NCBI RefSeq assembly: GCF_003331055.1
Contig: NZ_PUQD01000032.1
Coordinates: 1-59,727 of the forward strand
Direction: 5' to 3'
DNA from: Pseudomonas sp. AFG_SD02_1510_Pfu_092
GTDB lineage: Bacteria; Pseudomonadota; Gammaproteobacteria; Pseudomonadales; Pseudomonadaceae
Length of the DNA stretch: 59,727 nt
Shown here piece by piece: positions 42,073-53,000 of the stretch. Numbering within the stretch: position 1 is the stretch's first letter; the number at the start of each line of letters is the position of its first letter. The notes under the pieces were generated by a model, which did not search any database, was not told where the DNA came from, and saw only the letters and a list, made by a program, of their open reading frames with translations. The position numbers were made by a program, and so were the translations under genes.

Positions 42073-43086
42073 ATGCCGTTCGATGCCGCTTCGCCGCCCC
42101 AATTACCGCCACGCTGGCGCAATCTTGCTGCCGAGGAGGGCGACGGCTGGCTGAGCCTGGCCCTTGACGGCCGCCCGTTGATCCACCTGCGCCTGGAGGC
42201 GGGTGCGACGTTGCACCTGCAGCTTGAGCGGCTGTGCGCCGAGCGCCCTTTTCAGGCCTTGTGGGCCGCCTGCTATTGGCTGCTGTCACGCGACACGGCC
42301 TGCCAGCGCCTGACCTGGCACCTGCCAGAAGTGCCGGCGCAGGCGTTGGCCAGTGGCCTGCTGCTGATGACCGAGCAGCCCGGCCAGTACCTGTGCGAGC
42401 GGGCGCTGTTCTGGCAGTTGCCGCAGCCTTGGCTGGGGGGGGCGGCGGCTGCGCCGTACCCGCAGCAGATGCACCTCAGCCATGGCAAGCGCCACCCGCG
42501 CCGCGCGCCGAAACCCCATGGTGAAGTGTATCGGCGTTTCGATGCGCGGCTGGGCAGCTGGGTGTCGCTGCGCACCCTGCACCTCGAGGACGATCTGCCG
42601 CGCTTCAACCGCTGGCAGAACAACCCGCGGGTCGAGGCCTTCTGGCAGGAGGGCGGCACGCTGGCACAGCATCGCGAGTATCTGGCCAAGCTCGAGGCCG
42701 ACCCGCATACCCTGACCCTGATCGGTTGCTTCGATGACGAGCCGTTTGCCTACTTCGAGGCCTATTGGGCCAAGGAAGACCGCATCGCCCCGTTCTACCC
42801 GGCCGACGATTACGACCGTGGCATTCACATGCTGGTAGGCGAGGAGCACCATCGCGGGCCGCACAAGGTGGCCAGCTGGTTGTCGGCGCTGGTGCACTAC
42901 CTGTTCCTCGACGACCCGCGTACCCAGCGGGTGGTCGCCGAGCCGCGTGCCGACAATGGCAAGATGATCGGCTACATGCACGACCAGTGCTTCCATTGCG
43001 ACAAGGAGTTCGACTTCCCGCACAAGCGGGCCGCGTTAATGATTCTGGGGCGCGAGCGGTTTTTCCAGCGCTGCGAGCTGGCTTGA
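42073..43086 (+). CDS. siderophore-type GNAT acyltransferase (IucB/AlcB/PvdY-like)
   Basis: 337 residues. The C-terminal half (about 150-337) is the Acetyltransf_8 fold seen in IucB and in pyoverdine hydroxyornithine acylases, with FYPADDYDRGIHMLVGEEHH and the closing EFDFPHKRAALMILGRERFF. The N-terminal half is the looser lipase-like region of this group. Next to pvdS it probably acylates N5-hydroxyornithine for pyoverdine, which would give acetyl or hydroxybutyryl hydroxamates. No iron-starvation box was identified before it. The acyl donor is not decidable from sequence. Confidence 0.82.
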   Translation: MPFDAASPPQLPPRWRNLAAEEGDGWLSLALDGRPLIHLRLEAGATLHLQLERLCAERPFQALWAACYWLLSRDTACQRLTWHLPEVPAQALASGLLLMTEQPGQYLCERALFWQLPQPWLGGAAAAPYPQQMHLSHGKRHPRRAPKPHGEVYRRFDARLGSWVSLRTLHLEDDLPRFNRWQNNPRVEAFWQEGGTLAQHREYLAKLEADPHTLTLIGCFDDEPFAYFEAYWAKEDRIAPFYPADDYDRGIHMLVGEEHHRGPHKVASWLSALVHYLFLDDPRTQRVVAEPRADNGKMIGYMHDQCFHCDKEFDFPHKRAALMILGRERFFQRCELA

Positions 43087-43121
43087 AGGCACCGCGCTGC
43101 CCGCAAGCGCTGCGCACTACC

Positions 43122-43208
43122 AGTGGGAGCGGGCAAGCCCGCGAAGCAGGCGACACGGTGGATGGCACGGGCTTCGCCCGTGTTCGCGGGCAAGCCCGCT
43201 CCCACAGG
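43122..43208. repeat. inverted REP pair
   Basis: GTGGGAGCGGGCAAGCCCGC and its inverse enclose an ACGGGC/GCCCGT hairpin, between the convergent acyltransferase and pvdS genes. Confidence 0.9.
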
Positions 43209-43222
43209 GACCGCGCCAGCTT

Positions 43223-43753
43223 TCAGGCTTGGCGACTGGCCGTCTTGCGGCAATGCACCAGCGCATCGCGGATCATGAAGTTGACCAGCGTCGGCGACAC
43301 CCCCAGCTCCTTGGCGATGTCCTTCTGCGGCACGCCATGCAGGCGGTACATCTCGAAGGCGTAACGGGTGCGCTGGGGCAACTGGTTCAGCGCCTCGGCA
43401 ATGTCGTCCAGTGCGGCAAGGTTGATGTGCGTGGCCTCGGGGGAAGCATTCTGCACGACCACATTCAGGCCTTCCTCCTCGCTGCCGGAGTACTTCAGCT
43501 CCATGGCCTGCTTGCGGTAGTGGTCGATGGCCAGGTTGCGCACGATCTGGAACAGGTAGCTCAGCTGCGCCTTGAATGACGAGGTGATCTGCGGAGCGGC
43601 GCTGAGCCGGAAAAAGGCGTCCTGCACCACATCTTCGGCGCGCGACCGGCAGCCGGTGATGCGGGCAGCGATCTTGACCAGAATGTTGCGGTTATCGACG
43701 AAGGCCTGCAGTAATGGTGAATCGCACTTACTTGTGGATAGTTGTTCCGCCAT
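43223..43753 (-). CDS. pvdS: extracytoplasmic-function sigma factor PvdS
   Basis: 176 residues, highly similar along its length to P. aeruginosa PvdS, ending about ten residues earlier. It directs RNA polymerase to pyoverdine promoters under iron starvation. Region 2 has AARITGCRSRAEDVVQDAFF and IVRNLAIDHYRKQAM; region 4 has HGVPQKDIAKELGVSPTLVN. The ATG at 43753 (MAEQLSTSKC) follows AAGGTGA. The promoter carries a Fur box, as expected for iron repression. It is divergent from pvdL, its likely target. Confidence 0.96.
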   Translation of the reverse strand: MAEQLSTSKCDSPLLQAFVDNRNILVKIAARITGCRSRAEDVVQDAFFRLSAAPQITSSFKAQLSYLFQIVRNLAIDHYRKQAMELKYSGSEEEGLNVVVQNASPEATHINLAALDDIAEALNQLPQRTRYAFEMYRLHGVPQKDIAKELGVSPTLVNFMIRDALVHCRKTASRQA

Positions 43754-43825
43754 GGAAATCACCTTGTCACATAGGAGAAAGGACGCACCCAAGTTTGGGA
43801 AGCTTCCTACGACGGGCGACAAGCT

Positions 43826-43849
43826 ATGCAGAATGATAATGATTGTCAA
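43826..43849 (-). promoter_or_regulatory. pvdS promoter with Fur box
   Basis: Plus-strand 43829-43847 matches the 19-base Fur consensus at 15 of 19 positions (AATGATAATGATTGTC core). On the minus strand it overlaps a TTGACA -35 (43844-43849); a TAGCTT follows after 17 bases as -10. Iron-bound Fur would block this promoter. Confidence 0.8.
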
Positions 43850-43932
43850 ATGCGAAATGTAATTAGTATCTGCATCTTTCGGTTCTAACGCCGCCTGTCT
43901 TGAGAGCCGCGTGCTGGCTCGCGCAGGGCTCC

Positions 43933-43948
43933 GCCTGGCAAGCCAGGC
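43933..43948 (+). other. hairpin just upstream of the pvdL iron-starvation box
   Basis: GCCTGGC-AA-GCCAGGC, a perfect 7-bp stem ending 6 bases before the TAATT of the iron-starvation box. Function unknown. Confidence 0.4.
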
Positions 43949-43953
43949 AGCGC

Positions 43954-43977
43954 TAATTTCTTCCCCGCTCCATCCGT
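43954..43977 (+). promoter_or_regulatory. PvdS-dependent iron-starvation box of pvdL
   Basis: TAATT (43954-43958), 16 bases, CGT (43975-43977), close to the known TAAAT-N16-CGT box. It is about 91 bases before the pvdL ATG. The 314-base pvdS-pvdL gap holds this, the Fur box and the hairpin; no gene is seen. Confidence 0.7.
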
Positions 43978-44067
43978 TCCCCTGTGTACATCCGGCCGCC
44001 ACACGCTGCCCGCCCCATGCTGGCGGGGCAGCCGGCCCGCCCCAACCAGACACTGGCAGGAACACCC

Positions 44068-47000
44068 ATGACCGACGCCTTCGAACTCCCGCTCTCGCTG
44101 GTCCAGGCCCTGGCGCAACGCGCCGCGCGGACCCCGGACAAGATCGCCCTGCGCTTTCTGGCCGATGTGCCCGGCGAGCAGGCCGTGCTCAGCTACCGGG
44201 ACCTCGACCAGCGCGCGCGCACCATCGCCGCTGCCTTGCAGGCGCGGGCCGGCTTCGGCGACCGCGCGGTGCTGTTGTTCCCCAGCGGGCCAGACTATGT
44301 GGCGGCGTTTTTCGGCTGCCTGTACGCAGGCGTGATCGCGGTGCCGGCCTACCCGCCGGAGTCCGCGCGCCAGCACCATCAGCAACGTCTGCTGTCGATC
44401 ATCGACGACGCCGAACCGCGCCTGCTGCTGACCGTCGCGGCGCTGTACGACAACCTGCAGGGTCTGGAAGCACTGGCAGCGCAGAACGCCCCCGAACTGC
44501 TGGCGGTGGATGGCCTGGACCCGTCGCTGGCGGCGCACTGGCGTGAGCCCGCACTCAAGGGCGATGACATCGCCTTCCTGCAGTACACCTCCGGCTCCAC
44601 CGCACTGCCCAAGGGCGTGCAGGTCAGCCACGGCAACCTGGTGGCCAACGAGCAACTGATCCGCCAAGGTTTCGGCATCGACCTCAATCCCGACGACGTG
44701 ATCGTCAGCTGGCTGCCGCTGTACCACGACATGGGCCTGATCGGCGGGCTGCTGCAGCCGATCTTCAGCGGGGTGCCCTGCGTGCTGATGGCGCCGGGTT
44801 ACTTCCTGGCCCGGCCGTTGCGCTGGTTGCAGGCCATCAGCGAGTACGGCGGCACCATCAGCGGTGGCCCAGACTTCGCCTATCGCCTGTGCAGCGAGCG
44901 GGTCAGCGAGGCAGCCCTGGCCGGGCTCGACCTCAGCCGCTGGCGTGTGGCCTATTCCGGTTCCGAGCCGATCCGCCAGGACAGCCTGGCCACCTTCGCC
45001 GACAAGTTCCAGGCCTGTGGCTTCGACCCGCAGAGCTTCTTCGCCAGCTACGGCCTGGCCGAAGCGACCCTGTTCGTCAGCGGCAGCCGCCGTGGCCAGG
45101 GCATCGCCGCACTGGAGCTGGACGCCGAAACCTTGGCCGCCAACCGTGCCGAGCCGGGCAAGGGCAGCGTGCTGATGAGCTGCGGCTACCCGCAACCCGG
45201 GCATGCCGTGCGCATCGTCGAACCCCGGCACCAGCAGGTGCTGGGCGACAACCAGGTAGGGGAGGTCTGGGCCAGCGGCCCGAGCATCGCCCAAGGCTAC
45301 TGGCGCAACCCGCAAGCCAGCGCCCGCACCTTCGTCGCCATGGACGGCCAGACCTGGCTGCGCACCGGCGACCTGGGTTTCATGCGCGACGGCGAAGTGT
45401 TCGTCACCGGGCGGCTCAAGGACATGCTGATCGTGCGTGGGCAGAACCTGTACCCGCAGGACCTGGAACAAACCCTCGAGCGCGAAGTCGCGGTGCTGCG
45501 CAAAGGCCGGGTGGCGGTATTCGCGGTCGAGCAGCAAGGCGAGGAGGGCATCGGTGTGGCGGTGGAAATCAGCCGCAACGTGCAGAAAACGACCACCCCG
45601 CAGCAGCTGATCAAGACCCTGCGCCAGGTCGTCGCCGACGCCTGCCGCCAGGCCCCGGCCGTGGTCCTGCTGCTGAACCCGGGGGCGCTGCCGAAGACCT
45701 CCAGCGGCAAACTGCAGCGCTCGGCCTGCCGCCTGCGCATGGACGATGGCAGCCTGGATTGCTACGCCCGCTTCCCCGAGGCGAGCGAGGCGGGTGGGGC
45801 CGCTGCTGGCGACGATGAGCTGCAACAGCGTATCGCCGCTGTGTGGCGCGACATCCTCAAGGTCGAGGCGGTGGCGGCAGACGACCACTTCCTGCTGCTG
45901 GGCGGCAACTCCATCGCGGCGACCCAGGCCAGCGCCCGCCTGGCCGATGAACTGGGTATCCCGCTTGGCCTGCGCACCCTGTTCGAAGCGCCGTTACTGG
46001 CCGATTACAGCAAGGCCGTGGCTGCAATCATCGCCGAAGGCGGTACCCAGGCCGGGCCTATCGCCACGCTTGAACGCGGCCAGTGGTTGCCCCAGTCGCT
46101 GGCGCAGAACCGCCTGTGGCTGCTGTGGCAGCTGCAACCGCAATCGGCGGCCTACAACATCCCGGCCGGCCTGCAGCTGCGCGGCGAGCTTGACGAAAAC
46201 GCTGTCGAGGCAGCCTTGCGCGCGCTGCTGGTTCGCCACGAATCGCTGCGCACTGTATTCAGCGACGCGCACGGCCAGGCCGTGCAGCGCATTCTGGCGC
46301 CGCAACCGTTCAGCCTTCGCCGCCTGAACCTTGCAGGCCAGGCTGCTGAACAGATTGCGGCGCGGCGCGAAGCCGAGGCCCGACAACCGTTCGACCTGCG
46401 CCAGGGGCCGTTGCTGCGGGCGACCCTGGTACGCCTGGACGACGAACATCACCAGTTGTGGCTGACCCTGCACCACATCGTCGCCGATGGCTGGTCGCTG
46501 AACATCCTGCTCGACGAATTCGCCAGGTTGTACGCTGCCCACTGTCAAGGCCTCGAGGCCAACCTGCCAGCGCTGACCCTGGGTTATGCCGACTACGGCA
46601 ACTGGCAGCGGCAGTGGCTGGCCGCAGGTGAAGGCGAACGCCAGTTGCAGTACTGGCGGGCGCGCCTGGGCGATGAGCTGCCGGTGCTCGACCTGTGCAC
46701 CGACCACCCGCGCGCCCACCAGCGCGAGCACCGCGCCGCGCGTTTGCAGCTCAAGCTGCCGGCCAGGCTCACTGAAGCGCTCAACGGCCTGGCCCGCGAG
46801 CAGCAGGCCAGCCTGTTCATGGTCTTGCTGGCCGGCTGGCAGGCGCTGCTGCACCGCTACAGCGGCCAGGTCGACATCCGCGTCGGCGTGCCCAATGCCA
46901 ACCGCCCGCGCCTGGAAAGCCAAGGCATGGTCGGCTTCTTCATCAACACCCAGGTGCTGCGCGCGCAACTCGATGGCCGGCTGCCGTTCGATCAGTTGCT

Positions 47001-50000
47001 GGCCCAGGTGCGCCAGGCCACCCTGGAGGCCCAGGCCAACCAGGACCTGCCGTTCGAGCAATTGCTCGAAGCCTTGCCCGAGGCCCGCGAACAAGGCCTG
47101 TTCCAGGTCATGTTCAACCACCAGCAGCGCGACCTGTCGGCGCTGCGCCGTCTGCCGGGGCTGCTGGCCGAAGAACTGCCATGGCACAGCCGCGAAGCCA
47201 AGTTCGACTTGCAGCTGCACAGTGAAGAAGACCACCAGGGCCGCCTGAGCCTGGCCTTCGACTACGCTGCCGAACTGTTCGACAGCAGCACCATCCAGCG
47301 CCTGGCCCAACACCTGCTGGCCGTGCTGGAGCAGGTGTGCGCCGCGCCGCAACGGCCACTGGGCGAGCTGCAGTTGCTCGACGCACCCGCCCGCGCGCAA
47401 CTGCTGGGCTGGGGCCAGGCTGTGGCTGCGGCACCGCAGCGCCTGCTGGTCGAGCAGCTTGATGAACAAGCCCGCCTTACCCCGCAGCGTACCGCCCTGG
47501 CCTGGGACGGTGGCAGCCTCGACTATGCCGAACTGCACCAGCAGGCCAACCGCCTGGCCCATTACCTGCGCGACAAGGGCGTCGGCCCGGACACCTGCGT
47601 CGCCATCGCCGTCGAGCGCTCGGCGCCATTGCTGGTCGGCCTGCTGGCCATTCTCAAGGCCGGCGCTGCCTACGTGCCGCTGGACGTCGATTACCCGGCC
47701 GAGCGCCTGGCCTACATGCTCGCCGACTGCAACGCCAGCCTGCTGCTGAGCCACAGCAGCTTGCTGGGCAAGCTGCCCCAGGTGCAAGGCGTCAGCGCCA
47801 TCGCCCTCGACCAGCTGCACCTGGGCAGCTGGCCCAGCCATGCCCCACGCCTGCACCTGCATGGCGACAACCTGGCCTACGTGATCTACACCTCCGGCTC
47901 TACCGGCCAGCCCAAGGGGGTGGGCATCACCCACGCGGCACTGGCCGAGCGCCTGCAATGGATGCAGGCGACCTATGCGCTGGACCACAGCGACGTACTG
48001 ATGCAAAAGGCGCCGATCAGCTTCGACGTGTCGGTGTGGGAATGCTTCTGGCCGCTGGTGACCGGTTGCAAGCTGGTACTCGCCGGCCCCGGCGAGCACC
48101 GTGACCCGCAGCGCATCGCCGCGCTGGTGCAAGCCCATGGCGTGACCACGCTGCACTTCGTGCCGCCGCTGTTGCAGGTGTTTGTCCAGGAGCCGCAGGC
48201 GGCGGCCTGCAGCAGCTTGCGCCGGCTGTTCTCCGGTGGCGAAGCGCTGTCCGCCACACTGCGTGACCGGGTGCTTCAGGTGCTGCCGCAGGTGCAACTG
48301 CACAACCGCTACGGCCCGACCGAAACCGCCATCAACGTCACCCACTGGCATTGCCAGGCGGCGGATGGCGAGCGCTCGCCGATCGGCCGCCCGCTGGGCA
48401 ATGTGCTGTGCCGCGTGCTGGACGACGAGCTGGAACTTACTGCGCCTGGTGTACCGGGCGAGTTGTACCTTGGCGGTGCAGGCCTGGCGCGTGGCTACCT
48501 GGGCCGCCCGGGCCTCACTGCCGAGCGCTTCGTGCCCCAGGCTGACGGCCATGGCCAACGCCTGTACCGCAGTGGCGACCGCGCCCGCTGGCAGGTGCAG
48601 ACCGAGGCGCTGGAGTACCTCGGTCGCCTCGACCAGCAGGTCAAGGTGCGTGGCTTCCGGGTCGAACCCGAAGAGGTCCAGGCCTGCCTGCTGGCGCAAG
48701 CGGGGGTCGAACAGGCGCTGGTGCTGATCCACCAGGATGCCGTCGGCGCGCAACTGGTCGGCTACTACAGCGGCAGCGCCCCGCCTGATGTATTGCTGAC
48801 GGTGCTGGCTGAACGACTACCGGCCTACATGGTGCCGGCACAACTCATCCCGCTGGCGCAGATGCCGCTGGGCCCCAGCGGCAAGGTCGAGCGCAAGGCA
48901 TTGCCGGCCCCGGTGTGGCAGCAGCGTGAGCACATCGAGCCACAAACAGAGCTGCAGCAGCAGGTCGCCGCCATCTGGCGCGAAGTGCTGAACCTGCCGC
49001 GCATCGGCCTGCAGGATGATTTCTTCGCCCTCGGCGGCCATTCGCTGCTGGCCACCCAGATCGTTTCGCGCACCCGTCAGGCCTGCGATGTCGAGTTGCC
49101 GCTCAAGGCCCTGTTCGAGGCCAGCGAGCTGGGCACCTTCTGCGCCGAGATCGCGCGCATCCGTGCTGCCGGCGAGCGCAACCTGCAAGGCGCAATCGCC
49201 CGCGTCGATCGCCGCCAGGCGGTGCCGCTGTCGTACTCGCAGCAACGCATGTGGTTCCTCTGGCAGATGGAGCCGGACAGCCCGGCCTACAACGTCGGCG
49301 GCATGGCGCGCCTGCGCGGCCGCTTGCACGTGGACGCCTTCGAGCGTGCGCTGCAGGCGTTGATCGTGCGCCACGAAACCCTGCGCACGACCTTCCCCAG
49401 CATCGACGGCGTGCCGTACCAGTGCGTGGCCGACGACAGCAACCTGCACCTCGACTGGCAGGACTTCAGCGCGCTGCCTGGCGACGCCCGCCAGCAGCGC
49501 CTGGAACAACTGGCCGAGGCCCAGGCACACCAGCCGTTCGACCTCGAACATGGCCCGCTGCTACGTGCCTGCCTGGTCAAGGCCGAAGAGCGCGAGCACG
49601 TTTTCGTGCTGACCCTGCACCACATCGTCACCGAAGGCTGGGCCATGGACATCTTCGCCCGCGAACTGGGCGAGCTGTACGAGGCCTTCGTCGATGACCG
49701 CGAGTCGCCGCTGGCCGCGCTGCCCGTGCAGTATCTGGATTACAGCGAGTGGCAACGGCAATGGTTGGAAAGTGGCGAAGGTGCCCGCCAGCTGGCCTAC
49801 TGGCGAGCCCGCCTGGGCGACGAGCACCCGGTGCTGGCGTTGCCCGCCGACCGCCCGCGCCCGGCGGTGCAGAGCCACCGCGGCGGGCTGTACCGCTTCG
49901 AGCTGGACCCGGCGCTGGTCGCCCGCGTGCATGCCTTCAACAGCCAGCGTGGCCTGACCCTGTTCATGACCATGACCGCCACCCTGGCCGCCTTGCTGCA

Positions 50001-53000
50001 CCGCTACAGCGGCCAGCGCGACCTGCGCATCGGCGCGCCGGTGGCCAACCGCATCCGCCCGGAAAGCGAAGGGCTGATCGGCGCCTTCCTCAACACCCAG
50101 GTGCTGCGCTGCGAGCTGGACGGCCAGATGCCCGTCAGCGCACTGCTCGAGCAGGTGCGCCAGGCCGCCATCGAAGCCCAGTCGCACCAGGACCTGCCGT
50201 TCGAGCAGTTGGTGGAAGCGTTGCAGCCACCGCGCAGCAGCGCCTACAACCCGCTGTTCCAGGTGATGTGCAACGTGCAGCGCTGGGCCTTCCAGCAAAG
50301 CCGCACGCTGGCCGGCATGCAGGTGGATTACCTGGTCAACGATGCCAGTGCCACCAAGTTCGACCTGTACCTGGAGGTGACCGACCTCGACGGCCGCCTG
50401 GGCTGCTGCCTGACCTACAGCCGCGACCTGTTCGACGAACCACGCATTGCACGCATGGCCGAGCACTGGGAGCGCCTGCTGGTCGGCCTGCTCGACAACC
50501 CGCAGCAGCGCCTGTGCGAGCTGCCGATGCTGAGCAGCGCCGAGCAGCAGATGCTGGCGGGCCAGTTGCACGGCGAGCAGAGTTCAGACCTCGGCCAGAC
50601 CCTGCACGGCCTGTTCGCCGCCCAGGCAGCGCGCACGCCGCACGCCGGCGCGCTGACCTTCGCCGGCCAGCACATGAGCTATGCCGAACTCGACCAGCAG
50701 GCCAACCGCCTGGCCCGCGCCTTGCGCGAGCGTGGCGTCGGCCCGCAGGTGCGCGTCGGCCTAGCGCTGGAGCGTTCGCTGGAAATGGTCGTCGGCCTGC
50801 TGGCCGTTCTCAAGGCCGGTGGCGCCTATGTGCCGCTCGACCCCGAGTACCCGCTCGATCGCCTGCGCTACATGGTCGAAGACAGCCGCATCGGCCTGCT
50901 GCTGAGCCAGCGCGAATTGCTGCACAGCCTGGGCGAGCTGCCTGACGGCGTGGCGCGCTGGAGCCTGGAAGACGACGCCGCCAGCCTGTCGGCCTACAGC
51001 GATGCGCCGCTGGATAACCTCAGCCTGCCTCAGCACCAGGCGTACCTGATCTACACCTCCGGTTCCACCGGCAAGCCCAAGGGGGTGGTGGTCAGCCACG
51101 GCGAGTTCGCCATGCACTGCCAGGCGGTGATCGCCGCGTTCGGCATGCGCAGCGACGACTGCGAGCTGCATTTCTATTCGATCAATTTCGACGCCGCCAG
51201 CGAACGCCTGTGGGCGCCGCTGCTGTGCGGTGCCCGGGTGGTGCTGCGCGCCCAGGGGCAGTGGGGCGCCGAAGACATCTGCCAGCTGGTGCGCGAGCAA
51301 CAGGTGAGCATTCTCGGTTTCACCCCCAGCTATGGCAGCCAGCTGGCCCAGCACCTGGCCGGGCAGGGCGCGCAGTTGCCCGTGCGCCTGGTAATCACCG
51401 GTGGTGAAGCGCTGACCGGCGAGCACCTGCAACGCATACGCCAGGCCTTCGCCCCGCAGCAGCTGTTCAATGCCTACGGCCCGACCGAAACCGTGGTCAT
51501 GCCGCTGGCCTGCCTGGCCCCGCAGGTGCTGGCCACGGACCTCGGCAGCGTGCCGATCGGCCGCGTCATCGGCCAGCGCACGGCGTACATCCTCGACGAC
51601 GACCTGGCGCTGTTGCCGCAAGGCGGCATTGGCGAGCTGTATGTCGGCGGCGCCGGCCTGGCCCAGGGTTACCATGACCGCCCGGGCCTCACTGCCGAGC
51701 GTTTCGTCGCCGACCCGTTCAGCGCCGCAGGCGGGCGCCTTTACCGTACCGGCGACCTGGTGCGCCTGGGTAGCGACGGCCTGGTCGAGTATGTCGGCCG
51801 TGCCGACCAGCAGGTGAAGGTTCGCGGCTTCCGCATCGAGCTGGGCGAAATCGAAAGCCGCCTGCAAACCCATGCCGACATCGACGAGGCGGTGGTACTC
51901 GCCCTCGACCTGCCGGGGGGCAAGCAGCTGGTGGCTTACCTGGTGTGCAAGCAGGCCGCTGCCGACAGCCAGGCCCAGGCCTTGCTGCGCGAGGCGCTCA
52001 AGGCCGATGCCCGCCAGCACTTGCCGGATTACATGGTGCCGGCGCACCTGGTGCTGCTCGACCGCCTGCCGCTGATGGGCAACGGCAAGCTCGACCGCCG
52101 CGCGCTGCCGTTGCCGGACCTTGAACAGGCGCGCCAGCACTACCAGGCGCCGGGCAACCAGGTGCAAGCGCAACTGGCGCAGATCTGGGGCGAGGTGCTG
52201 AACGTGGCGCAGGTCGGCGTGCAGGACAACTTCTTCGAACTGGGCGGCGACTCGATCCTGTCGATCCAGGTGGTCAGCCGGGCCCGTCAGGCCGGCCTGC
52301 AATTCAGCCCGCGTGACCTGTTCCAGCACCAGACCATCCAGACCCTGGCGGCCGTGGTTCGCCACAGCGCCGCCGCCAACAGCATCGAGCAGGGCCAGCG
52401 CCACGGCCAGACCGGCCTGACGCCGATCCAGCACTGGTTCTTCGACAGTGAAGTGGCGCAGCCGCAGCACTGGAACCAGGCTGTGCTGCTGGCGCCACGC
52501 CAGCCGCTGGACGAGGGGCTGCTGGCGCAAGCGCTGAGCGCCCTGGTACAGCATCATGACAGCCTGCGTTTGCGCTTCAGCAAGGCTGCTGGCCGCTGGC
52601 AGGCCACGTATGATCAGGCGGGTACCGGGCAATTGCTGTGGGCCGCCAGCGTCGCCGACTTCGCCGATTGCCAGCCGCTGTACACCGACCTGCAGCGCAG
52701 CCTCGACCTGCACCAGGGCCCGCTGCTGCGCGCCTTGCTGGTGCGTGACGGGCAGGGCCGCCAGCGCCTGTTGCTGGCGATCCACCACTTGGTGGTCGAT
52801 GGCGTGTCGTGGCGGGTGCTGCTGGAAGACCTGCAGGCGCTGTACCGTGGCCAGCCGCTGGCCACCAAGACCCATGCTATGGGCGACTGGGCCGCACGCC
52901 TGGCCAGCTACGCCGGCAGCGATTCGCTGCGCGACGAACTGGCCTGGTGGCAAGGCCAGCTCGGCGGTGTGCGCCGCGAGCTGCCCTGCGATCACCCGCA

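Noticed and set aside
43984..44067. An earlier in-frame ATG for pvdL adding 28 residues.
   Set aside because: It starts within a few bases of the iron-starvation box, so it would lie at or upstream of the transcript start. MTDAFELPL matches known PvdL N-termini and has a ribosome site.
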